Assembly (NCBI GenBank): GCA_911728455.2
Contig: OU452239.1
Coordinates: forward strand, 10,088,328-10,152,327
Reading direction: 5' to 3'
Source: Marthasterias glacialis
Lineage: Eukaryota; Echinodermata; Asteroidea; Forcipulatida; Asteriidae
Length of the DNA: 64,000 nucleotides
Shown in pieces: positions 54,601 through 63,429 of this stretch. Position 1 is the first letter of the stretch. Every line of letters starts with the position of its first letter. The notes beneath the pieces were generated by a model that worked only from the letters and a program-made list of their open reading frames with translations, did no database searches and had not been told where the DNA came from. Both the position numbers and the translations under genes were made by a program.

Positions 54601-55711
54601 ACAAAACAAACTTTAAAACTAGGTACAGCAAAAAACCTATCCCTCAAAACATAACTCAAAACAGCTGGTTTGGGTTTATCCACATTCATGTTTCAAATCA
54701 ACAATGTTGTGTCGTATTGACCAAGTCCACCTACTGAGATAGATCCAGAAAATGTGGGGTGGAGGTGGGGGCTGTACTCCCTTTTGACCTTTTGAGTTGG
54801 ACGGTCGTGCTCTCAAAATGTAACAAAAAGGAGTACGGTGCCCTAGCAACTGGGTCTCAAACAAGGAGTGCAGCCACAACAAATATTCCCCACACTGCAA
54901 CTGAGTGCCTAAAGAAAATAAAATCCCAAATTGGCCTCCATTGTTTACTGCTGCTAAAGTTTTCCCCATTTTTTTTTAAATAATTGTCACTAGTATTAAC
55001 TAGTGTTTAATTACAGTTTACAAATTGTAATTGGCACAGAATACAAAAATGTCTGACTGCCACTTTTTCACTCATTCCGAGACCCAAAACAGTGGGTCAA
55101 ATCCGAAGAAATCAGACACTGTTTCGGGTAAGGAAAATGTGTCCGTCAATCAGACCAGCAGACTGTCGTCTGTGTGTCGAATGTGGATTTTGTAATGATT
55201 CGTTTTTAAATTTCCCCCCGTTTTGCAAGATTTTGAAGAGGAAAACCAATTTTGTCATAATTATTATTGGTAGGCCTGCTGGGTAGGGGGAGTAGGGTTG
55301 TGTTCGCGAACACTGTCAACGTGGAAAATATCACAGCGGGAATTTTGAGACCGCCACAAAAAAAACTACATGTAAAACTATAATACAGTCACACGTCGCC
55401 AACTGAGTTCATTTTCGCAATTCTGTTCACATCTTTTCACCCCAAGAAATCCCCAAACTTGACCATAAACTTATCACGTCTCGATGATCACACACAGAGA
55501 AGATCCCAATCTCAAACTTCACGATGACATATCCGTCACAATATTATGATTTATGCTAAATTTCAAAATATGAATATGTAAAACAATTCATACCTCGCTT
55601 TTCTTCGTGCTGTTTGGTAGTCGTTTTCCCCCCATTTTGAATATTAAAACCTCGACGTCGGGCTGCCCTTTTCCGCGTGGTGCGTCCGTTCGAGGGCAAA
55701 TCCCGACTCAT
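24696..55711 (-). CDS. POU2F1-like: POU class 2 (Oct-1/Oct-2-type) transcription factor, 12 coding exons
   Basis: Coding exons in order: 55711-55594, 43407-43342, 42891-42701, 42271-42218, 41714-41583, 40909-40712, 39814-39653, 35554-35429, 30567-30475, 27064-26966, 26624-26448, 25613-24696; 2334 bases, 777 residues, one frame. The start is the first ATG in frame (55709-55711); exon 2 also has an in-frame ATG. The N-terminus is basic ([11 protein letters not shown]), then comes a long Gln/Thr/Ala-rich activation region. The POU-specific domain is at about 446-520 ([39 protein letters not shown]), with a 21-residue linker. The POU homeodomain is at about 542-602 with [13 protein letters not shown] in helix 3. 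A Ser/Thr/Asn-rich tail ends in EPSLIGNK. The [17 protein letters not shown] block and the intron after FTQ mark class II POU proteins, nuclear octamer (ATGCAAAT) binders. One such gene is usual in invertebrate deuterostomes. Untranslated exons are not defined. Confidence 0.95.
25678..25850. mobile_element. Pair of GGGGCCAATTTCA-type MITE ends in the last POU2 intron
   Basis: GGGGCCAATTTCATAAAGCC at 25678 and GGGGCCAATTTCACAAACCT at about 25804 are the first ends of two diverged copies. Between them lies CTGGCAGTTCTTGTAAGCAG, which is the uninterrupted version of the site occupied by a second transposon at 34155-34425. Confidence 0.6.
26138..26312. mobile_element. CAGGCCTGATACTTCATGG dispersed element
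   Basis: It begins ACAGGCCTGATACTTCATGG and ends AGCATACAGGCCTG. The interior holds GCCTTGGTGCCCTTGCCCTT and AATGTACAATTTCCTCAAAG. Close copy at 45320-45492. Diverged copies lie near 1069, 35645-35815, 41287-41440, 43512-43730, 44085-44235, 52728-52870 and 54105-54250. Confidence 0.6.
29347..29460. repeat. 16-bp minisatellite, short inverted arm
   Basis: Seven or so units of CCCTATGTTCCGACAT type. The unit is the diverged reverse complement of the ACCATAGGGGTGTCGG unit that makes up 29506-30040, so array polarity flips at about 29460-29505. Confidence 0.75.
29506..30040. repeat. 16-bp minisatellite, long arm, about 33 units
   Basis: Units ACCATAGGGGTGTGGG, ACCATAGGGGTGTCGT, ACCTTAGGGGTGTTGC and ACCACAGGGGTGTCGG alternate in patches. 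A sub-block ending CTGTAGGGTTGTCGG recurs at about 29629, 29880 and 30010, which gives a higher-order structure. Because 16 is not a multiple of three, the long minus-strand frames (HPYGPTPLW…) cycle through three readings and are not protein. Confidence 0.9.
31688..31858. mobile_element. MITE with AGGCCTTGATCTTAA termini
   Basis: The left end AGGCCTTGATCTTAACCGAG pairs with the right end TTTCTTAAGATCAAGGCCTG. The interior has two GGCCAGCATGCCCT words and GAAATTGCACTGTCACTAC. Further copies: 39155-39337 (reverse), about 47688-47850 and 53703-53866. All lie in POU2 introns. Confidence 0.75.
33518..33750 (+). other. Orphan exon-like open frame inside a POU2 intron
   Basis: An open frame bounded by an acceptor-like TTTTCCCAG (to 33517) and a donor-like GACTGGG|GTAAGG (33750) encodes about 77 residues with a protein-like composition: [49 protein letters not shown], with three cysteines. 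I do not recognise it. It is antisense to POU2 and could be a captured exon, a relic of a mobile element, or chance. Confidence 0.2.
34022..34610. mobile_element. GGTCCAATTTCAT-family MITE split by a second transposon
   Basis: The outer ends are GGGTCCAATTTCATACAGCC (about 34026) and AGCTTTATGAAATTGGGCC (to about 34606). The interior is broken at GGCAGTTCT by the element at 34155-34425 and resumes GTTCTTGTAAGCAGATGAGC. Confidence 0.7.
34155..34425. mobile_element. CAGGGGCGGATCCAG-ended transposon with 5-bp target duplication
   Basis: Ends CAGGGGCGGAGCTAG and (reverse) CAGGGGCGGATCCAG flank 271 bases. GTTCT stands on both sides (34150-34154 and 34426-34430). The related site at about 25793-25800 reads GGCAGTTCTTGTAAGC without insertion, confirming the duplication. 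No transposase is encoded. Confidence 0.8.
36560..36635. repeat. 13-bp tandem repeat ACCACACAATGTC
   Basis: Four to five copies of ACCACACAATGTC lie directly in front of the 116-bp array. Confidence 0.85.
36636..37180. repeat. 116-bp tandem array, about 4.6 copies
   Basis: The unit contains GCAGGCTGGCATAGTTTGTC, TTTCATTCAAAACCACAGTG, GATGATATTGAATGGTCAGA, CAGTAGGAGGGTTGACTGTG and ATGCATACACCACATGATAT. Successive copies differ at only a few bases. Single diverged units lie at about 26325-26400, 35865-35965 and, reversed, 41140-41225, so the array amplified from a dispersed repeat. Confidence 0.9.
37384..37881. mobile_element. Nested inverted-repeat elements
   Basis: The outer arms (about 37384-37466: AGTCTTGGCTCAAGACCCTC… AGGGCGCACTCTCACCCT; and 37806-37881: AGGGTGAGAGTGCGCCCT… AGGGTCTTGATCCAAGACTA) enclose two opposed copies of a second element. 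That element is CTATAGAGAGGTTGCGTGAC… to …GAAACCTCTCTATAG (37610-37782), and its partner copy occupies 37475-37600 in reverse. A single copy of the inner element lies at 38467-38638. Confidence 0.7.
38467..38638. mobile_element. CTATAGAGAGGTT-ended MITE, solitary copy
   Basis: Ends CTATAGAGAGGTTGCAAGAC and GTGAAACCTCACTATAG. The interior GCAGCCATGTTGGGTACGGC and TTCCAGCATCTGTTTGTGCA is about as in 37610-37782, but with its own substitutions. Confidence 0.75.
40395..40545. mobile_element. MITE-like palindrome, second copy of the 22128 family
   Basis: It runs from ACCATACTTCATGCAAATTG to TTCGCATGAAGTATGAACCG and is flanked by AAGA…TTAG words. It contains one ATGCAAAT that belongs to the terminus and so is not independent evidence of an octamer site. 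Confidence 0.5.
42405..42655 (-). mobile_element. tRNA-derived SINE, third family, copy 1
   Basis: In reverse it reads TTGGCTCAGTGATTTCTTTC (A box region), CCGGTTCGAATCCCACCG (B box), then the body GCATGTGGACTGGGTTTTCA, GTCCCTACCCGATTG and ACATCTAAAACTGAACATTT. Copy 2 at 53890-54095 keeps the same order. Confidence 0.75.
46768..46775 (+). promoter_or_regulatory. Perfect octamer ATGCAAAT in POU2 intron 1
   Basis: ATGCAAAT is the canonical site of POU2 factors. Nearby CTTTGCATGC (about 46703) and CTATGCATGAG (about 46845) are weaker POU-like words. A further perfect site in reverse (ATTTGCAT) is at 49685-49692. Function, perhaps autoregulation, is inference; several such 8-mers are expected by chance in AT-rich DNA of this length. 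Confidence 0.3.
48118..48960. repeat. About 4 tandem copies of a 180-198-bp unit
   Basis: Unit landmarks are GAGTTCTTTACAGATCAAGT, GAACTTAAATTATGGAAATG, GGGCAAGTGAAGATAACAAG, TTTTAAATTTAAGGGCC, CAAACTTCAGCTTGG and AAGTGGTTAAGTTGATGAGT. They start at about 48130, 48330, 48592 and 48772. The third boundary is stretched by a 74-base MITE. Confidence 0.85.
48505..48578. mobile_element. Minimal GGGCCCAATTTCATGG MITE (74 bp) with visible empty site
   Basis: The filled site reads GATGAGTACAG, element, CAGGTGGCTTG. The preceding tandem copy (48305-48325) reads GATGAGTACAGGTGGCTTG with one CAG. The element therefore inserted after the array had formed and duplicated CAG. Confidence 0.85.
49875..50046. 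repeat. (AAAC)n / (AACT)n simple repeats
   Basis: AATA-, AAAC- and AACT-type tetranucleotide runs follow one another. Confidence 0.95.
53890..54095 (-). mobile_element. tRNA-derived SINE, third family, copy 2
   Basis: It shares with 42405-42655 the words GAAACAAGAAGAAATGTTTA, GGTAGGGACTGAAAACTCAA, CACATGCAAGGCTC and GGGATTCGAACCAGGGTCCA. A C-rich insertion lies around 53965-53995. Confidence 0.75.
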
Positions 55712-56130
55712 TCCGAAAAATAATGAGAGAAAAACAACACTAAAATTCTCACCTTGGCGAATCGTCTGCAAACCTGCTAGCAGGACGAGGGGCAAACTGG
55801 AAGCATTTACCTGGTTTCAGCTGGATTACCGAAGCAAAAAGGAGCTGTTTTGGCCGAGTTGAGGCGTGCAAAGTGTGACTTCCGAACAGTGCCGAGAATT
55901 AATACACATGTAAATGAGCGTGCTTGGCTTCCGTTCTTTTTTCGACCGTGCATACGTTTCTAACATGTACAAACGCAATGGGCAGTTCTCCCTTTGTTAA
56001 TTCACCATTATGCATATCTCGCATACGCAACGAGAAAGCGCTGTGGTTCACGTGACCCTGTTGAATAATGCATAAAATCATCCCGCTGGGTGGCGCTATG
56101 CAAAGATTACGGATGCCTTGATCCCGACTC
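55712..56130 (-). promoter_or_regulatory. Probable 5' UTR / promoter region of POU2
   Basis: This is the sequence immediately upstream of the POU2 start codon. It has several octamer-like words: ATGTAAAT (55908-55915), ATGCATAT (56010-56017), ATGCATAA (56068-56075) and ATGCAAAG (56098-56105), plus CACGTGAC (about 56049-56056). There is no clear TATA box. A splice donor-like CCAAG|GTGAG on the minus strand near 55752 could end a 5' untranslated exon. Regulation by the gene's own product is inference. Confidence 0.4.
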
Positions 56131-59097
56131 TGTCCCATCAATCAGGATTCGGTTGTTTATAACCGTAATTCTAACTTTCCGGTTTCAAAAAGAGACGTTG
56201 TTTTATAAGTTCCCGTTGTATATATACATTTTTCAATATGCAGAAATAGTGTCCTTCTTGCACTTCTTTTCTTTTTATGCAAGTTTTTGAAATTTGTATT
56301 CCAAATTTCTCTCTCAGCGGCGTAGCCGGGGGGGCGGGGAGGACTGGGAGCACGTGCCCCCACAAATTTTCAGCGCCCCAATGTAGATACATTAATGAAA
56401 AGTAAGCCCACAACATTTTTCTGTAGATCAAAGATTTGAAGGTCATACATGCTTTTATGGATTATTGAAAAATGGTCCAACATTGGTGTCCCTGGGGTTT
56501 TTGACTTTCAACCTGGAGTATTTTGAGTACACACGCTCTAAAAATTGCCCTATTTTGCTAAAAAGTGTAGGGTCATTTTTCTATGATGTAGTCTGGGCAA
56601 ATCTATTTTGAATGAGCCTATCAAAAATTCTCAACGGCTACAACCAACTAAAAATTGAAAAGCAAAATAAACAATGGTTGTCAGAAAATATATTGATTTG
56701 AGGCTGAGAGACTTTTGAATAAATATTTTGTTTAATATTTAGCATTGCTATGAGAAGCCTGTTTAGTGTGGTGCAACCAGAGAGCAGGGCTATGTATGAA
56801 ACTGGGCCATTCAATATCTGCCGCCACCAAGACTGTCTAAAACTCTCTCTACGCCCCCTCCCCCTCCACGCCCCCTTGCCATTGCCATTCGTGATTCGTG
56901 AATAACAGTACTGTAGAACTCCAACACTGGATGTTGTTCAGGTCCAAATGTCTGAAACAATAGAAGAAGAACGAGACTATATCGATTTCATCGTTAGCAA
57001 CTACGCAAAATATAGCGTCTCGACGAAACTTTCCTGTGGGTATGAAACCATGTGACTTGTGACATCACTGTTGACAAAAGAGCCACAGCGCCAGCTAAAG
57101 ACGTCCGCTCGTCAACGCGCGACAAACAACGTGTCACGAAAGATCACTTTTGACCCTTACACGCGTTGTACGTAAACTATGTACGGGTACATGATCATTT
57201 TGAGCCACAGAAAATTAATAGCCGTCGGGTAATGGTGACGAGTGGGCGTCTTTAATGCCGGCACGATTCGCACACAGTGCATTACTGGAAAACAGAATCT
57301 TACATTATTGAAATACACTTTCAGCAACTTTTGGTATGTAGGGAGGGGCGCATCTGAAAATTATTCTGCTTTTATTTACTTGGAAACCCTGAACAAATTC
57401 ATTTCAATGTAAGATTAGTTTCCACCTCACGAAAAATAATAGCGTGTACAGTGAACCAGACACGAACAAAGATCAGAGAGTGAATGCAAAGCACGTCTTG
57501 TAGTGCATTATAACAACAACCGTAGAATCAAAACAAAGTATTATTCAACAGTGAGATATAACATTAAACACACATTAGTAAGCATTTTGTATGCTGGTGA
57601 GATTCTGGGGGAAACACTGGACGAAAGGAGGCCAATAATTAGGGTGCTTTATATGTTGAAACTATAACAAAGGAGTTGTGATTTTTGTTTTTTCCATCCT
57701 TGAGAGATTGCCCTTGATAGAGGAATAAAATAATGGTATCATCCAGAATGACGATGTAATAAGCAATATTTTGTATAATCAACAAGAAGATGTCTTTCTG
57801 ATACTTATCTAAGGGAGAAAAGGAGCCTTTTTATTCATGAAGGGCCCAAGTAACGATGGACGAGTGAGCAGCTCAAGCATTCTGTAATGACTCGAAGGTG
57901 AAGATACCGCAACCACGTCGTTTGATAAATCAAGATCAACACCGACTGATAAACAACAAGCTCCTGTTGTGTAACGAGAAAAATGCCTTCGTGGCAACAG
58001 TCGAGAGACACAGTTCCCATATTATTGATCGCAGCCTGCGGCTGACAAAAAAAACCCACCCAATAATATCGTTTTCGCTTTGTGTTATACAGGAATCTCA
58101 CTGATGACGTATGGAAGTCTGATACTCTGTACATATGACGCAAACTACGTTATGGAGACACGCCACATTTTCCTTAATTATGTGTAGAAGTGATCGTTTT
58201 AATGTGGTCACTGCCTTTATACTCGTTGATATACTCCTCAAACTGATTTTACTATTTCAAGAAGATATATTATTTTAGGCCTAAAAACCTCATCAAAAGA
58301 CACTGGGGGTGGTGGGGGGGGGGGGCACGTTCCCCCAAGTGTCCGTGTCCCCTGTCCCCCCCCCCCCCCCCATTTGAAATAATAGTAACTTCATTGAATA
58401 TTTCCCGTGCGGTTTGTTGAAGATTGGTAAGGATCTGTCACTGAGGAAGTTTTTTGAATAAACCGTAAACCACTTAATATCATCTGAACAAAACAATTTA
58501 CGTCACACCAGCGCCCATACTGCTGCACGCGCAGGGTTTTTGGCTTCCCAGAAATTGACGATTCAGACAAGACCTAGAGTATCTGGAACATAAAGGAAGG
58601 CAAGCCCGAAGATTATTTTTTTCCTACATAAATCCTCAAAGAAAAATGTAGGTCAGCGCGTTTCATTTCCTGAGGGCTTCTGGTAATCGCTTGAGCCTGT
58701 TTTTGTGAAGTGGGCGTGTCTTACAGTGGAAGTTCGACTGTAATTATACCGCAAATTATTCCTCCCTCTCTCTGATGAGCGCGTGGAAATTAGAATACTG
58801 ACCAAGCACGGCCCGTTAATCAGTGAGCTGACTTTGATCAATATTACTATGACCAATCAGCGTTTTACCCAATGATGGCAAAACTCGGCGTGCACCCAAA
58901 ACATTCCAACAGTCAAGACAGCGCAGACGACAATTTCATACATAGCACCTTGTACACCTTGAGGTACATTCGTGAAAAAATCAACGATCATGCCCACTGC
59001 TGTAACATAAACGAAGCTAACTAATAATAGAAAACAACAGTACATCCAAGCTAATAGTTGGTTCTTTGTTATTTTCTCACATTGACAAAATCGCAAG
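56131..59097. other. Spacer between divergent POU2 and FReD genes
   Basis: No coding frame was recognised. It contains a GGCGTAGCCGGGGGGGCGGG element end at about 56320, AT-rich unique DNA, and a G-run/C-run hairpin (58303-58373). A CCAAT box at 58853-58857, 240 bases before the FReD start codon, is the only promoter-like word I can point to for that gene. Confidence 0.5.
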
Positions 59098-60105
59098 ATG
59101 CTGCAAGTTCTCGCAATGTGGTCAGTGTATTTCACAACAATGACGGCGTTGATTGTGCTGATGCTGTTGACACATGAGGTGAGTTCTGCAAGTCAATGTG
59201 GCGGACAATTGCAGATGAAATTTCACCCTGCACTTAATAGGGTCCTCTTAAACGTCACATACGAGAGGAACATAGCCCCAAATTACGTCATCTGTGGACG
59301 AGAGTGCAACGTTGATAAGGACTGTAAGTCTTTCAACTTTTATAAGTTTAAGAAAGTGTGCGAGCTGAACAATTCTACACGGTCTGGCCATCCTAAGTCC
59401 TTCATTGAAGTTCAGGGTGCGGTGTACTTTGATGGAGATGAAGACACGCCTCGGTCCTCATTGCCGGATGACACCGTTGATCGCTACGGTAGTTGCAAGG
59501 AGCTAATGGAGGCTGGGCACCACGCAAGCGGCGTCTTCAAGATCTACCCCAACGGATTCAGCGATGGCCTTGATGTCTATTGTGACATGGACACCGATGG
59601 CGGGGGATGGATCGTGTTTCAGCGGAGACAGGACGGCAACGTTGACTTCTACCGTAACTGGGCCGAGTACCGGTCTGGTTTCGGGGACCTGAACGGTGAG
59701 CATTGGCTGGGAAACGACAACTTGCTGCGGCTGACCGCCGACAGTTCACACGGAACATGGGAGCTCCGTGTAGACCTCGCACGTTTGAATGGGGAGAGTA
59801 TTTTTGCAAAATATTCGGACTTCAAATTAACTGGTGACAAGTATACACTGAGTTACGGAACATACCATTCTGTCAGCAGTTTGCCTGACTCTCTGGAGGT
59901 TCACGTGGGACGTCCATTCTCAGCTGAGGATGTGGACAATGATGCAGTTTTAGGCTACAGCTGTGCTAAGGGCAATGAAGGGGCCTGGTGGTTTACAGAT
60001 TGTTTTTCCTGTTACCTCAATGGACCTTACTCTGAAGGCTTAGATTGGGCCGGCGTAACAGGTGGTAACAATCCTCTAAAGGAATCGAGTATGAAAATAC
60101 GTTAA
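59098..60105 (+). CDS. Secreted PAN/Apple-like plus fibrinogen-related domain protein, intronless
   Basis: 335 residues in one exon; first ATG, stop TAA. Residues 1-31 form a signal peptide or signal anchor (LIVLMLL core). Residues 34-112 look like a PAN/Apple module, with CGRECNVDKDCKSFNFYKF, then CELNNST and GAVYFD. A short acidic/Pro linker leads to a fibrinogen-related domain at 128-335: SCKELMEAG, GVFKIYPNG, VYCDMDTDGGGWIVFQRRQD, FGDLNGEHWLGND, WELRVDL, a calcium-site-like DVDNDA (279-284) and CAKGNEGAWWFTDCFSCYLNG. Family members are secreted lectins (ficolin, tachylectin, FIBCD-like) that bind acetylated sugars in innate immunity; that role is inference. The C-terminus MKIR stops right at the domain end. 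Lack of introns suggests a retrocopy or a single-exon expansion. Neighbour POU2 is divergent and unrelated. Confidence 0.9.
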   Translation: MLQVLAMWSVYFTTMTALIVLMLLTHEVSSASQCGGQLQMKFHPALNRVLLNVTYERNIAPNYVICGRECNVDKDCKSFNFYKFKKVCELNNSTRSGHPKSFIEVQGAVYFDGDEDTPRSSLPDDTVDRYGSCKELMEAGHHASGVFKIYPNGFSDGLDVYCDMDTDGGGWIVFQRRQDGNVDFYRNWAEYRSGFGDLNGEHWLGNDNLLRLTADSSHGTWELRVDLARLNGESIFAKYSDFKLTGDKYTLSYGTYHSVSSLPDSLEVHVGRPFSAEDVDNDAVLGYSCAKGNEGAWWFTDCFSCYLNGPYSEGLDWAGVTGGNNPLKESSMKIR

Positions 60106-61465
60106 GCGTGAAAGGTTTATACTGGATCTGGTTGAAGAAAGGGGGAGGGGCGGAAGAGGCCTGGCTCGCGCTTTCAAGGCCGGGTGCAGCTCTATTACGC
60201 CCGGCACAAAGTCTACAAATCGAAGCCAACAACGCCCACTTAAGAACACAATTCACGAAGCTCGTGTACACACAGAATGGGGAATTACAACTAAATCGTC
60301 ATTTAACCTTCGGGCTAGAACTTGATCTTCAACTGAATCCTTTACAATTTATGCGAAGACGCGTCAGAAACAGCATTCGTTTATGTTAATTTGACTGTCC
60401 TTTACGACTTGGGAATCCGTAATTGGTCATCGTAAAAAAAGTCTGACGTCATGAACACTAGAAACAGCCGTCAAACGTACACCGCAATATTGAACAATTC
60501 TTGTTTTATAATTACTAGACATTGCCATAGTGTTTTGATAACTCCTTTTTCTAGTTTAATCTTAAAATGTTATTTTCGAATAATGAATGTTAAAGGGGCT
60601 GTGTCGTCATGATTATAGCAGGCCTGTGGCTGTGCATGGAAAAGATGAACTCTCACCCAGGTACTGCGCACGTGCAAGCTTGCAGTCAAATCACAAAGGG
60701 GGCCGTCTTTGTCAAACTCTGATGTGACCGCCGGCTGGCGCGCGTGCGCAGTAACTGGGTTATTCCATTTACTGCTACAATCAGGACTACACAACCCTTA
60801 ATTCTAACTGTTGAATAGGTAGACCTTGTCGTTGATCTTCACGTTTTACTAAATGCCGAATGGTGAATACATCAAGAAAACGTAGGCTCATTGCTTTGTG
60901 GATAATTTAGTTGAAGCTGCACTCTCAAGACTCAAGACAAATAACTTTGTTTTTAGTTTGATCAAAATTTACCTGGTTTAAAATCTGAGCACAGTTTCAT
61001 TATGAACGACAAAATCGGCTGTTAAGCTATAGCAAAACCGCGCTTGAAAAGTACAGACCTTATGCATGACGTCATTGTCACGCCGCTGTCTTAAAGTTAA
61101 AACGAGTGATGACACAATGGAAAGGCAGAGTGATTTGCACCCACGGCACACAGGTTTGGCCAATGAGCAACTTTCCTTTTGACTGCTAGGCAAATCAGGG
61201 CGCTCAGCTCAAATGACGTCATGTGCGTAAAGGTCTGTAATTGGTGTATCTCCAAAGGTTAGCTGTGAATTTTCTGCTCGTTCGCGTTAACTTTTCTTAC
61301 GGAAAATGTGTAAATATATAATTGTTTGAAAAGTAGGGGTTGTTGCTGTTAGTTCGTTCCAATTCCCCGAACCCCAAAATATTGGGCGGGGTGGTGTAGC
61401 TGTAGCACCCACGTCATCCCCGTTCCCGCGGAGCCAACTGTCGGGCGAAAACGTATGACCACCAT
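60106..61465. other. Downstream flank of FReD gene; no feature recognised
   Basis: Short frames here lack any protein-like pattern. No canonical AATAAA follows the FReD stop within several hundred bases, so its poly(A) site is unresolved. Confidence 0.5.
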
Positions 61466-61620
61466 GCAGGGGTTGATTTCACAAAGATCTAAGATTGATC
61501 TTAACTGTGTATCAATCTTAATTGCTAAAGCAAAGTGTGTTGTCACAATACAAATCACCATGGCGATGTTAACAGCTCATCTTCAGATGAATCTTAGTGC
61601 TTTGTGAAATCGAACCCTGC
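61466..61620. mobile_element. Hairpin MITE with GGGTTGATTTCACAAAG ends
   Basis: GCAGGGGTTGATTTCACAAA pairs with CTTTGTGAAATCGAACCCTGC. The interior ATCTAAGATTGATCTTAA / AGATGAATCTTAG is like the copy at 20961-21102. Confidence 0.7.
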
Positions 61621-62084
61621 CGATGGTCGTCCACCGGAATGTATCTTTACTTGGAGAAGCCATGTTGTACTTTTTGAAAAATTAGTAAATAACAGTTTAC
61701 CTCAATGTTGCGTATTGCTTCATGGTACAAGTGGAAATGAAGTCTGGTGTAATTCTGTCCAGACGCCGTTTTTTATGGCCACCAACCTGAACAATAACCA
61801 ACATTTATAATACGAAGAAAACAACAATGGTTACCAGGTAACGCTTCTGTATGGATGGCTGCTTCCACTGAAGTACTACAGAGCAGTGTCTCGGGTAAAT
61901 TGAGCAGACGAGCTGCGCCATGGCGGGAAGAAAATGAAGAAATAATGAAGAAGTAATTGTATAAGGTACGGCTAACACACATAGCTGCATCCTGTTCATT
62001 ATTCATTTTGCCAGGACCGAATAAGAATACACCGGTAATAATACTCGTTAGTTATTTCACTAGGCCTATCGGCACTCCGCATTA

Positions 62085-63222
62085 ATTACATAGAGCTGCT
62101 TAAGCAGAAAATGTTGCTTAAAAATCATCATCGGAGCAAAACTTTGCGGAAAAACCAATCACAAAATGTAGCCCATGCGACATAGCATTTTGGCTGATGG
62201 TAACCATTTAGTGGTGGACAAAATTGTGTTGTGCTTAAAGTAATTTTGTGCTTGAAGTCAGTCTAATGTATACGGAGCGTGTCAACTTCGACGGAGGGGA
62301 GGAAATATTAGGAATACAGCCTAATTTTCTATTATTATTATTGTTATTTTTTTTTATAAATTAATATTTATCTATCAATTTATTATTATTGTTATTATTA
62401 TTATTTAATTTTTTGGGGGGTGGGGAGCTGTTAAAACTGCATCCTCATTGAAATGTGGAAACATGACGGAGACGGCTCAAATGATTTTAAACGGGGTTGT
62501 GGCAAATTTTTGTTAGGGGACTAATTTTTTCCTGGGCGAGGTCGAAATACAATAGCCCTTAACATTATTTTTTTAGATATACAAACGACCCAGATGACGT
62601 GCCATTCGAGTCTTGACAACTATTGATTTGATTATTGCAGGCGCATCAGCCGAATGCTTTGGTTCAAAGTTGATGAACCGAAGTGACGGGGCAAATAATT
62701 CACGTGGATGTGACATGAAGAGAGCGACGAGTACAGATGAAGGAAAATGTAATGCAGATTATTTCCTGGTCTGTATCCATAATCAGCTATAGCTAGATAG
62801 ATAGATGGGCCCAATTTCATAGAGCTGCTTAAAAACACACAAAGTAGCTAAGCACTCCAAAAGTACGCTTACTAGAACAGGGTTACCAACCAAAACACCA
62901 TATTATCACATTTATAAGCTGTGACTGGTACCCTCATTTTTGCTTAGCAAAAGCAATGTTTCCTGCATTAAGCAGTTCTGTGGATTGGGCCCTGTTTTAG
63001 CAGTGAGTCCTCTGTACTCCCTCTTGGCCCAAATTACAACAAGCTGTTTCGCAGAAAATGGTGCTTAGCAAGCTGTTCTGCTGAGCAAAAACTCGCAGGC
63101 AACGATTCGTAAACAACATGCATTACGTGGTGTTTTGGCTGGTAACCTGTTTCTGCTAAGCAAGAATTTTCATCGCTCAGCATCTTTGTGGTACTTCACA
63201 GCTTTATGAAACTGGTACCCGG
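62085..63222. mobile_element. Cluster of three GGGCCCAATTTCATAGAGCTGC MITEs
   Basis: The copies lie at about 62085-62270 (ends degraded), 62806-62998 (GGGCCCAATTTCATAGAGCT to AGCAGTTCTGTGGATTGGGC) and 63012-63222 (TGGCCCAAATTACAACAAGC to CAGCTTTATGAAACTGGTAC). Interiors share AAAACACCATATTA / GTGGTGTTTTGGCTGGTAAC-type words. A T-rich simple repeat run (62330-62415) lies between the first two. Confidence 0.65.
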
Positions 63223-63429
63223 TCGTATATTTTGGTCATCAGGACACTCCGAAAAGCTTGAAGTGGTCACAATGGCCCTTTTCGCAACTCACAAGGCTTC
63301 GACTCTCGCTTAGGCCCAATCCACCCGTTTCATAAAGCTCCATACCAAAAGCACACGTTTCAAAACAACTGACGGAGCCTATAAGCCAAAGCCCCAAAAT
63401 AAAGAAGGCCATAATCACAATAAAAATCC

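Larger units (their letters stand above)
43408..55593. other. POU2 intron 1 (12.2 kb): no gene recognised
   Basis: AT-rich intron with MITEs (47688-47850, 53703-53866), dispersed CAGGCCTGATA elements, a 185-bp tandem array (48118-48960), simple repeats (49875-50045) and a third-family SINE. The block 46660-46920 is richer in GC than its surroundings, free of recognised repeats, and contains ATGCAAAT at 46768-46775; it could be an enhancer but nothing proves it. Confidence 0.55.

Noticed and set aside
55712..55795. Upstream extension of the POU2 frame (non-ATG start)
   Set aside because: The frame stays open but has no ATG before 55711, and the extension is hydrophobic and unlike known POU2 N-termini.
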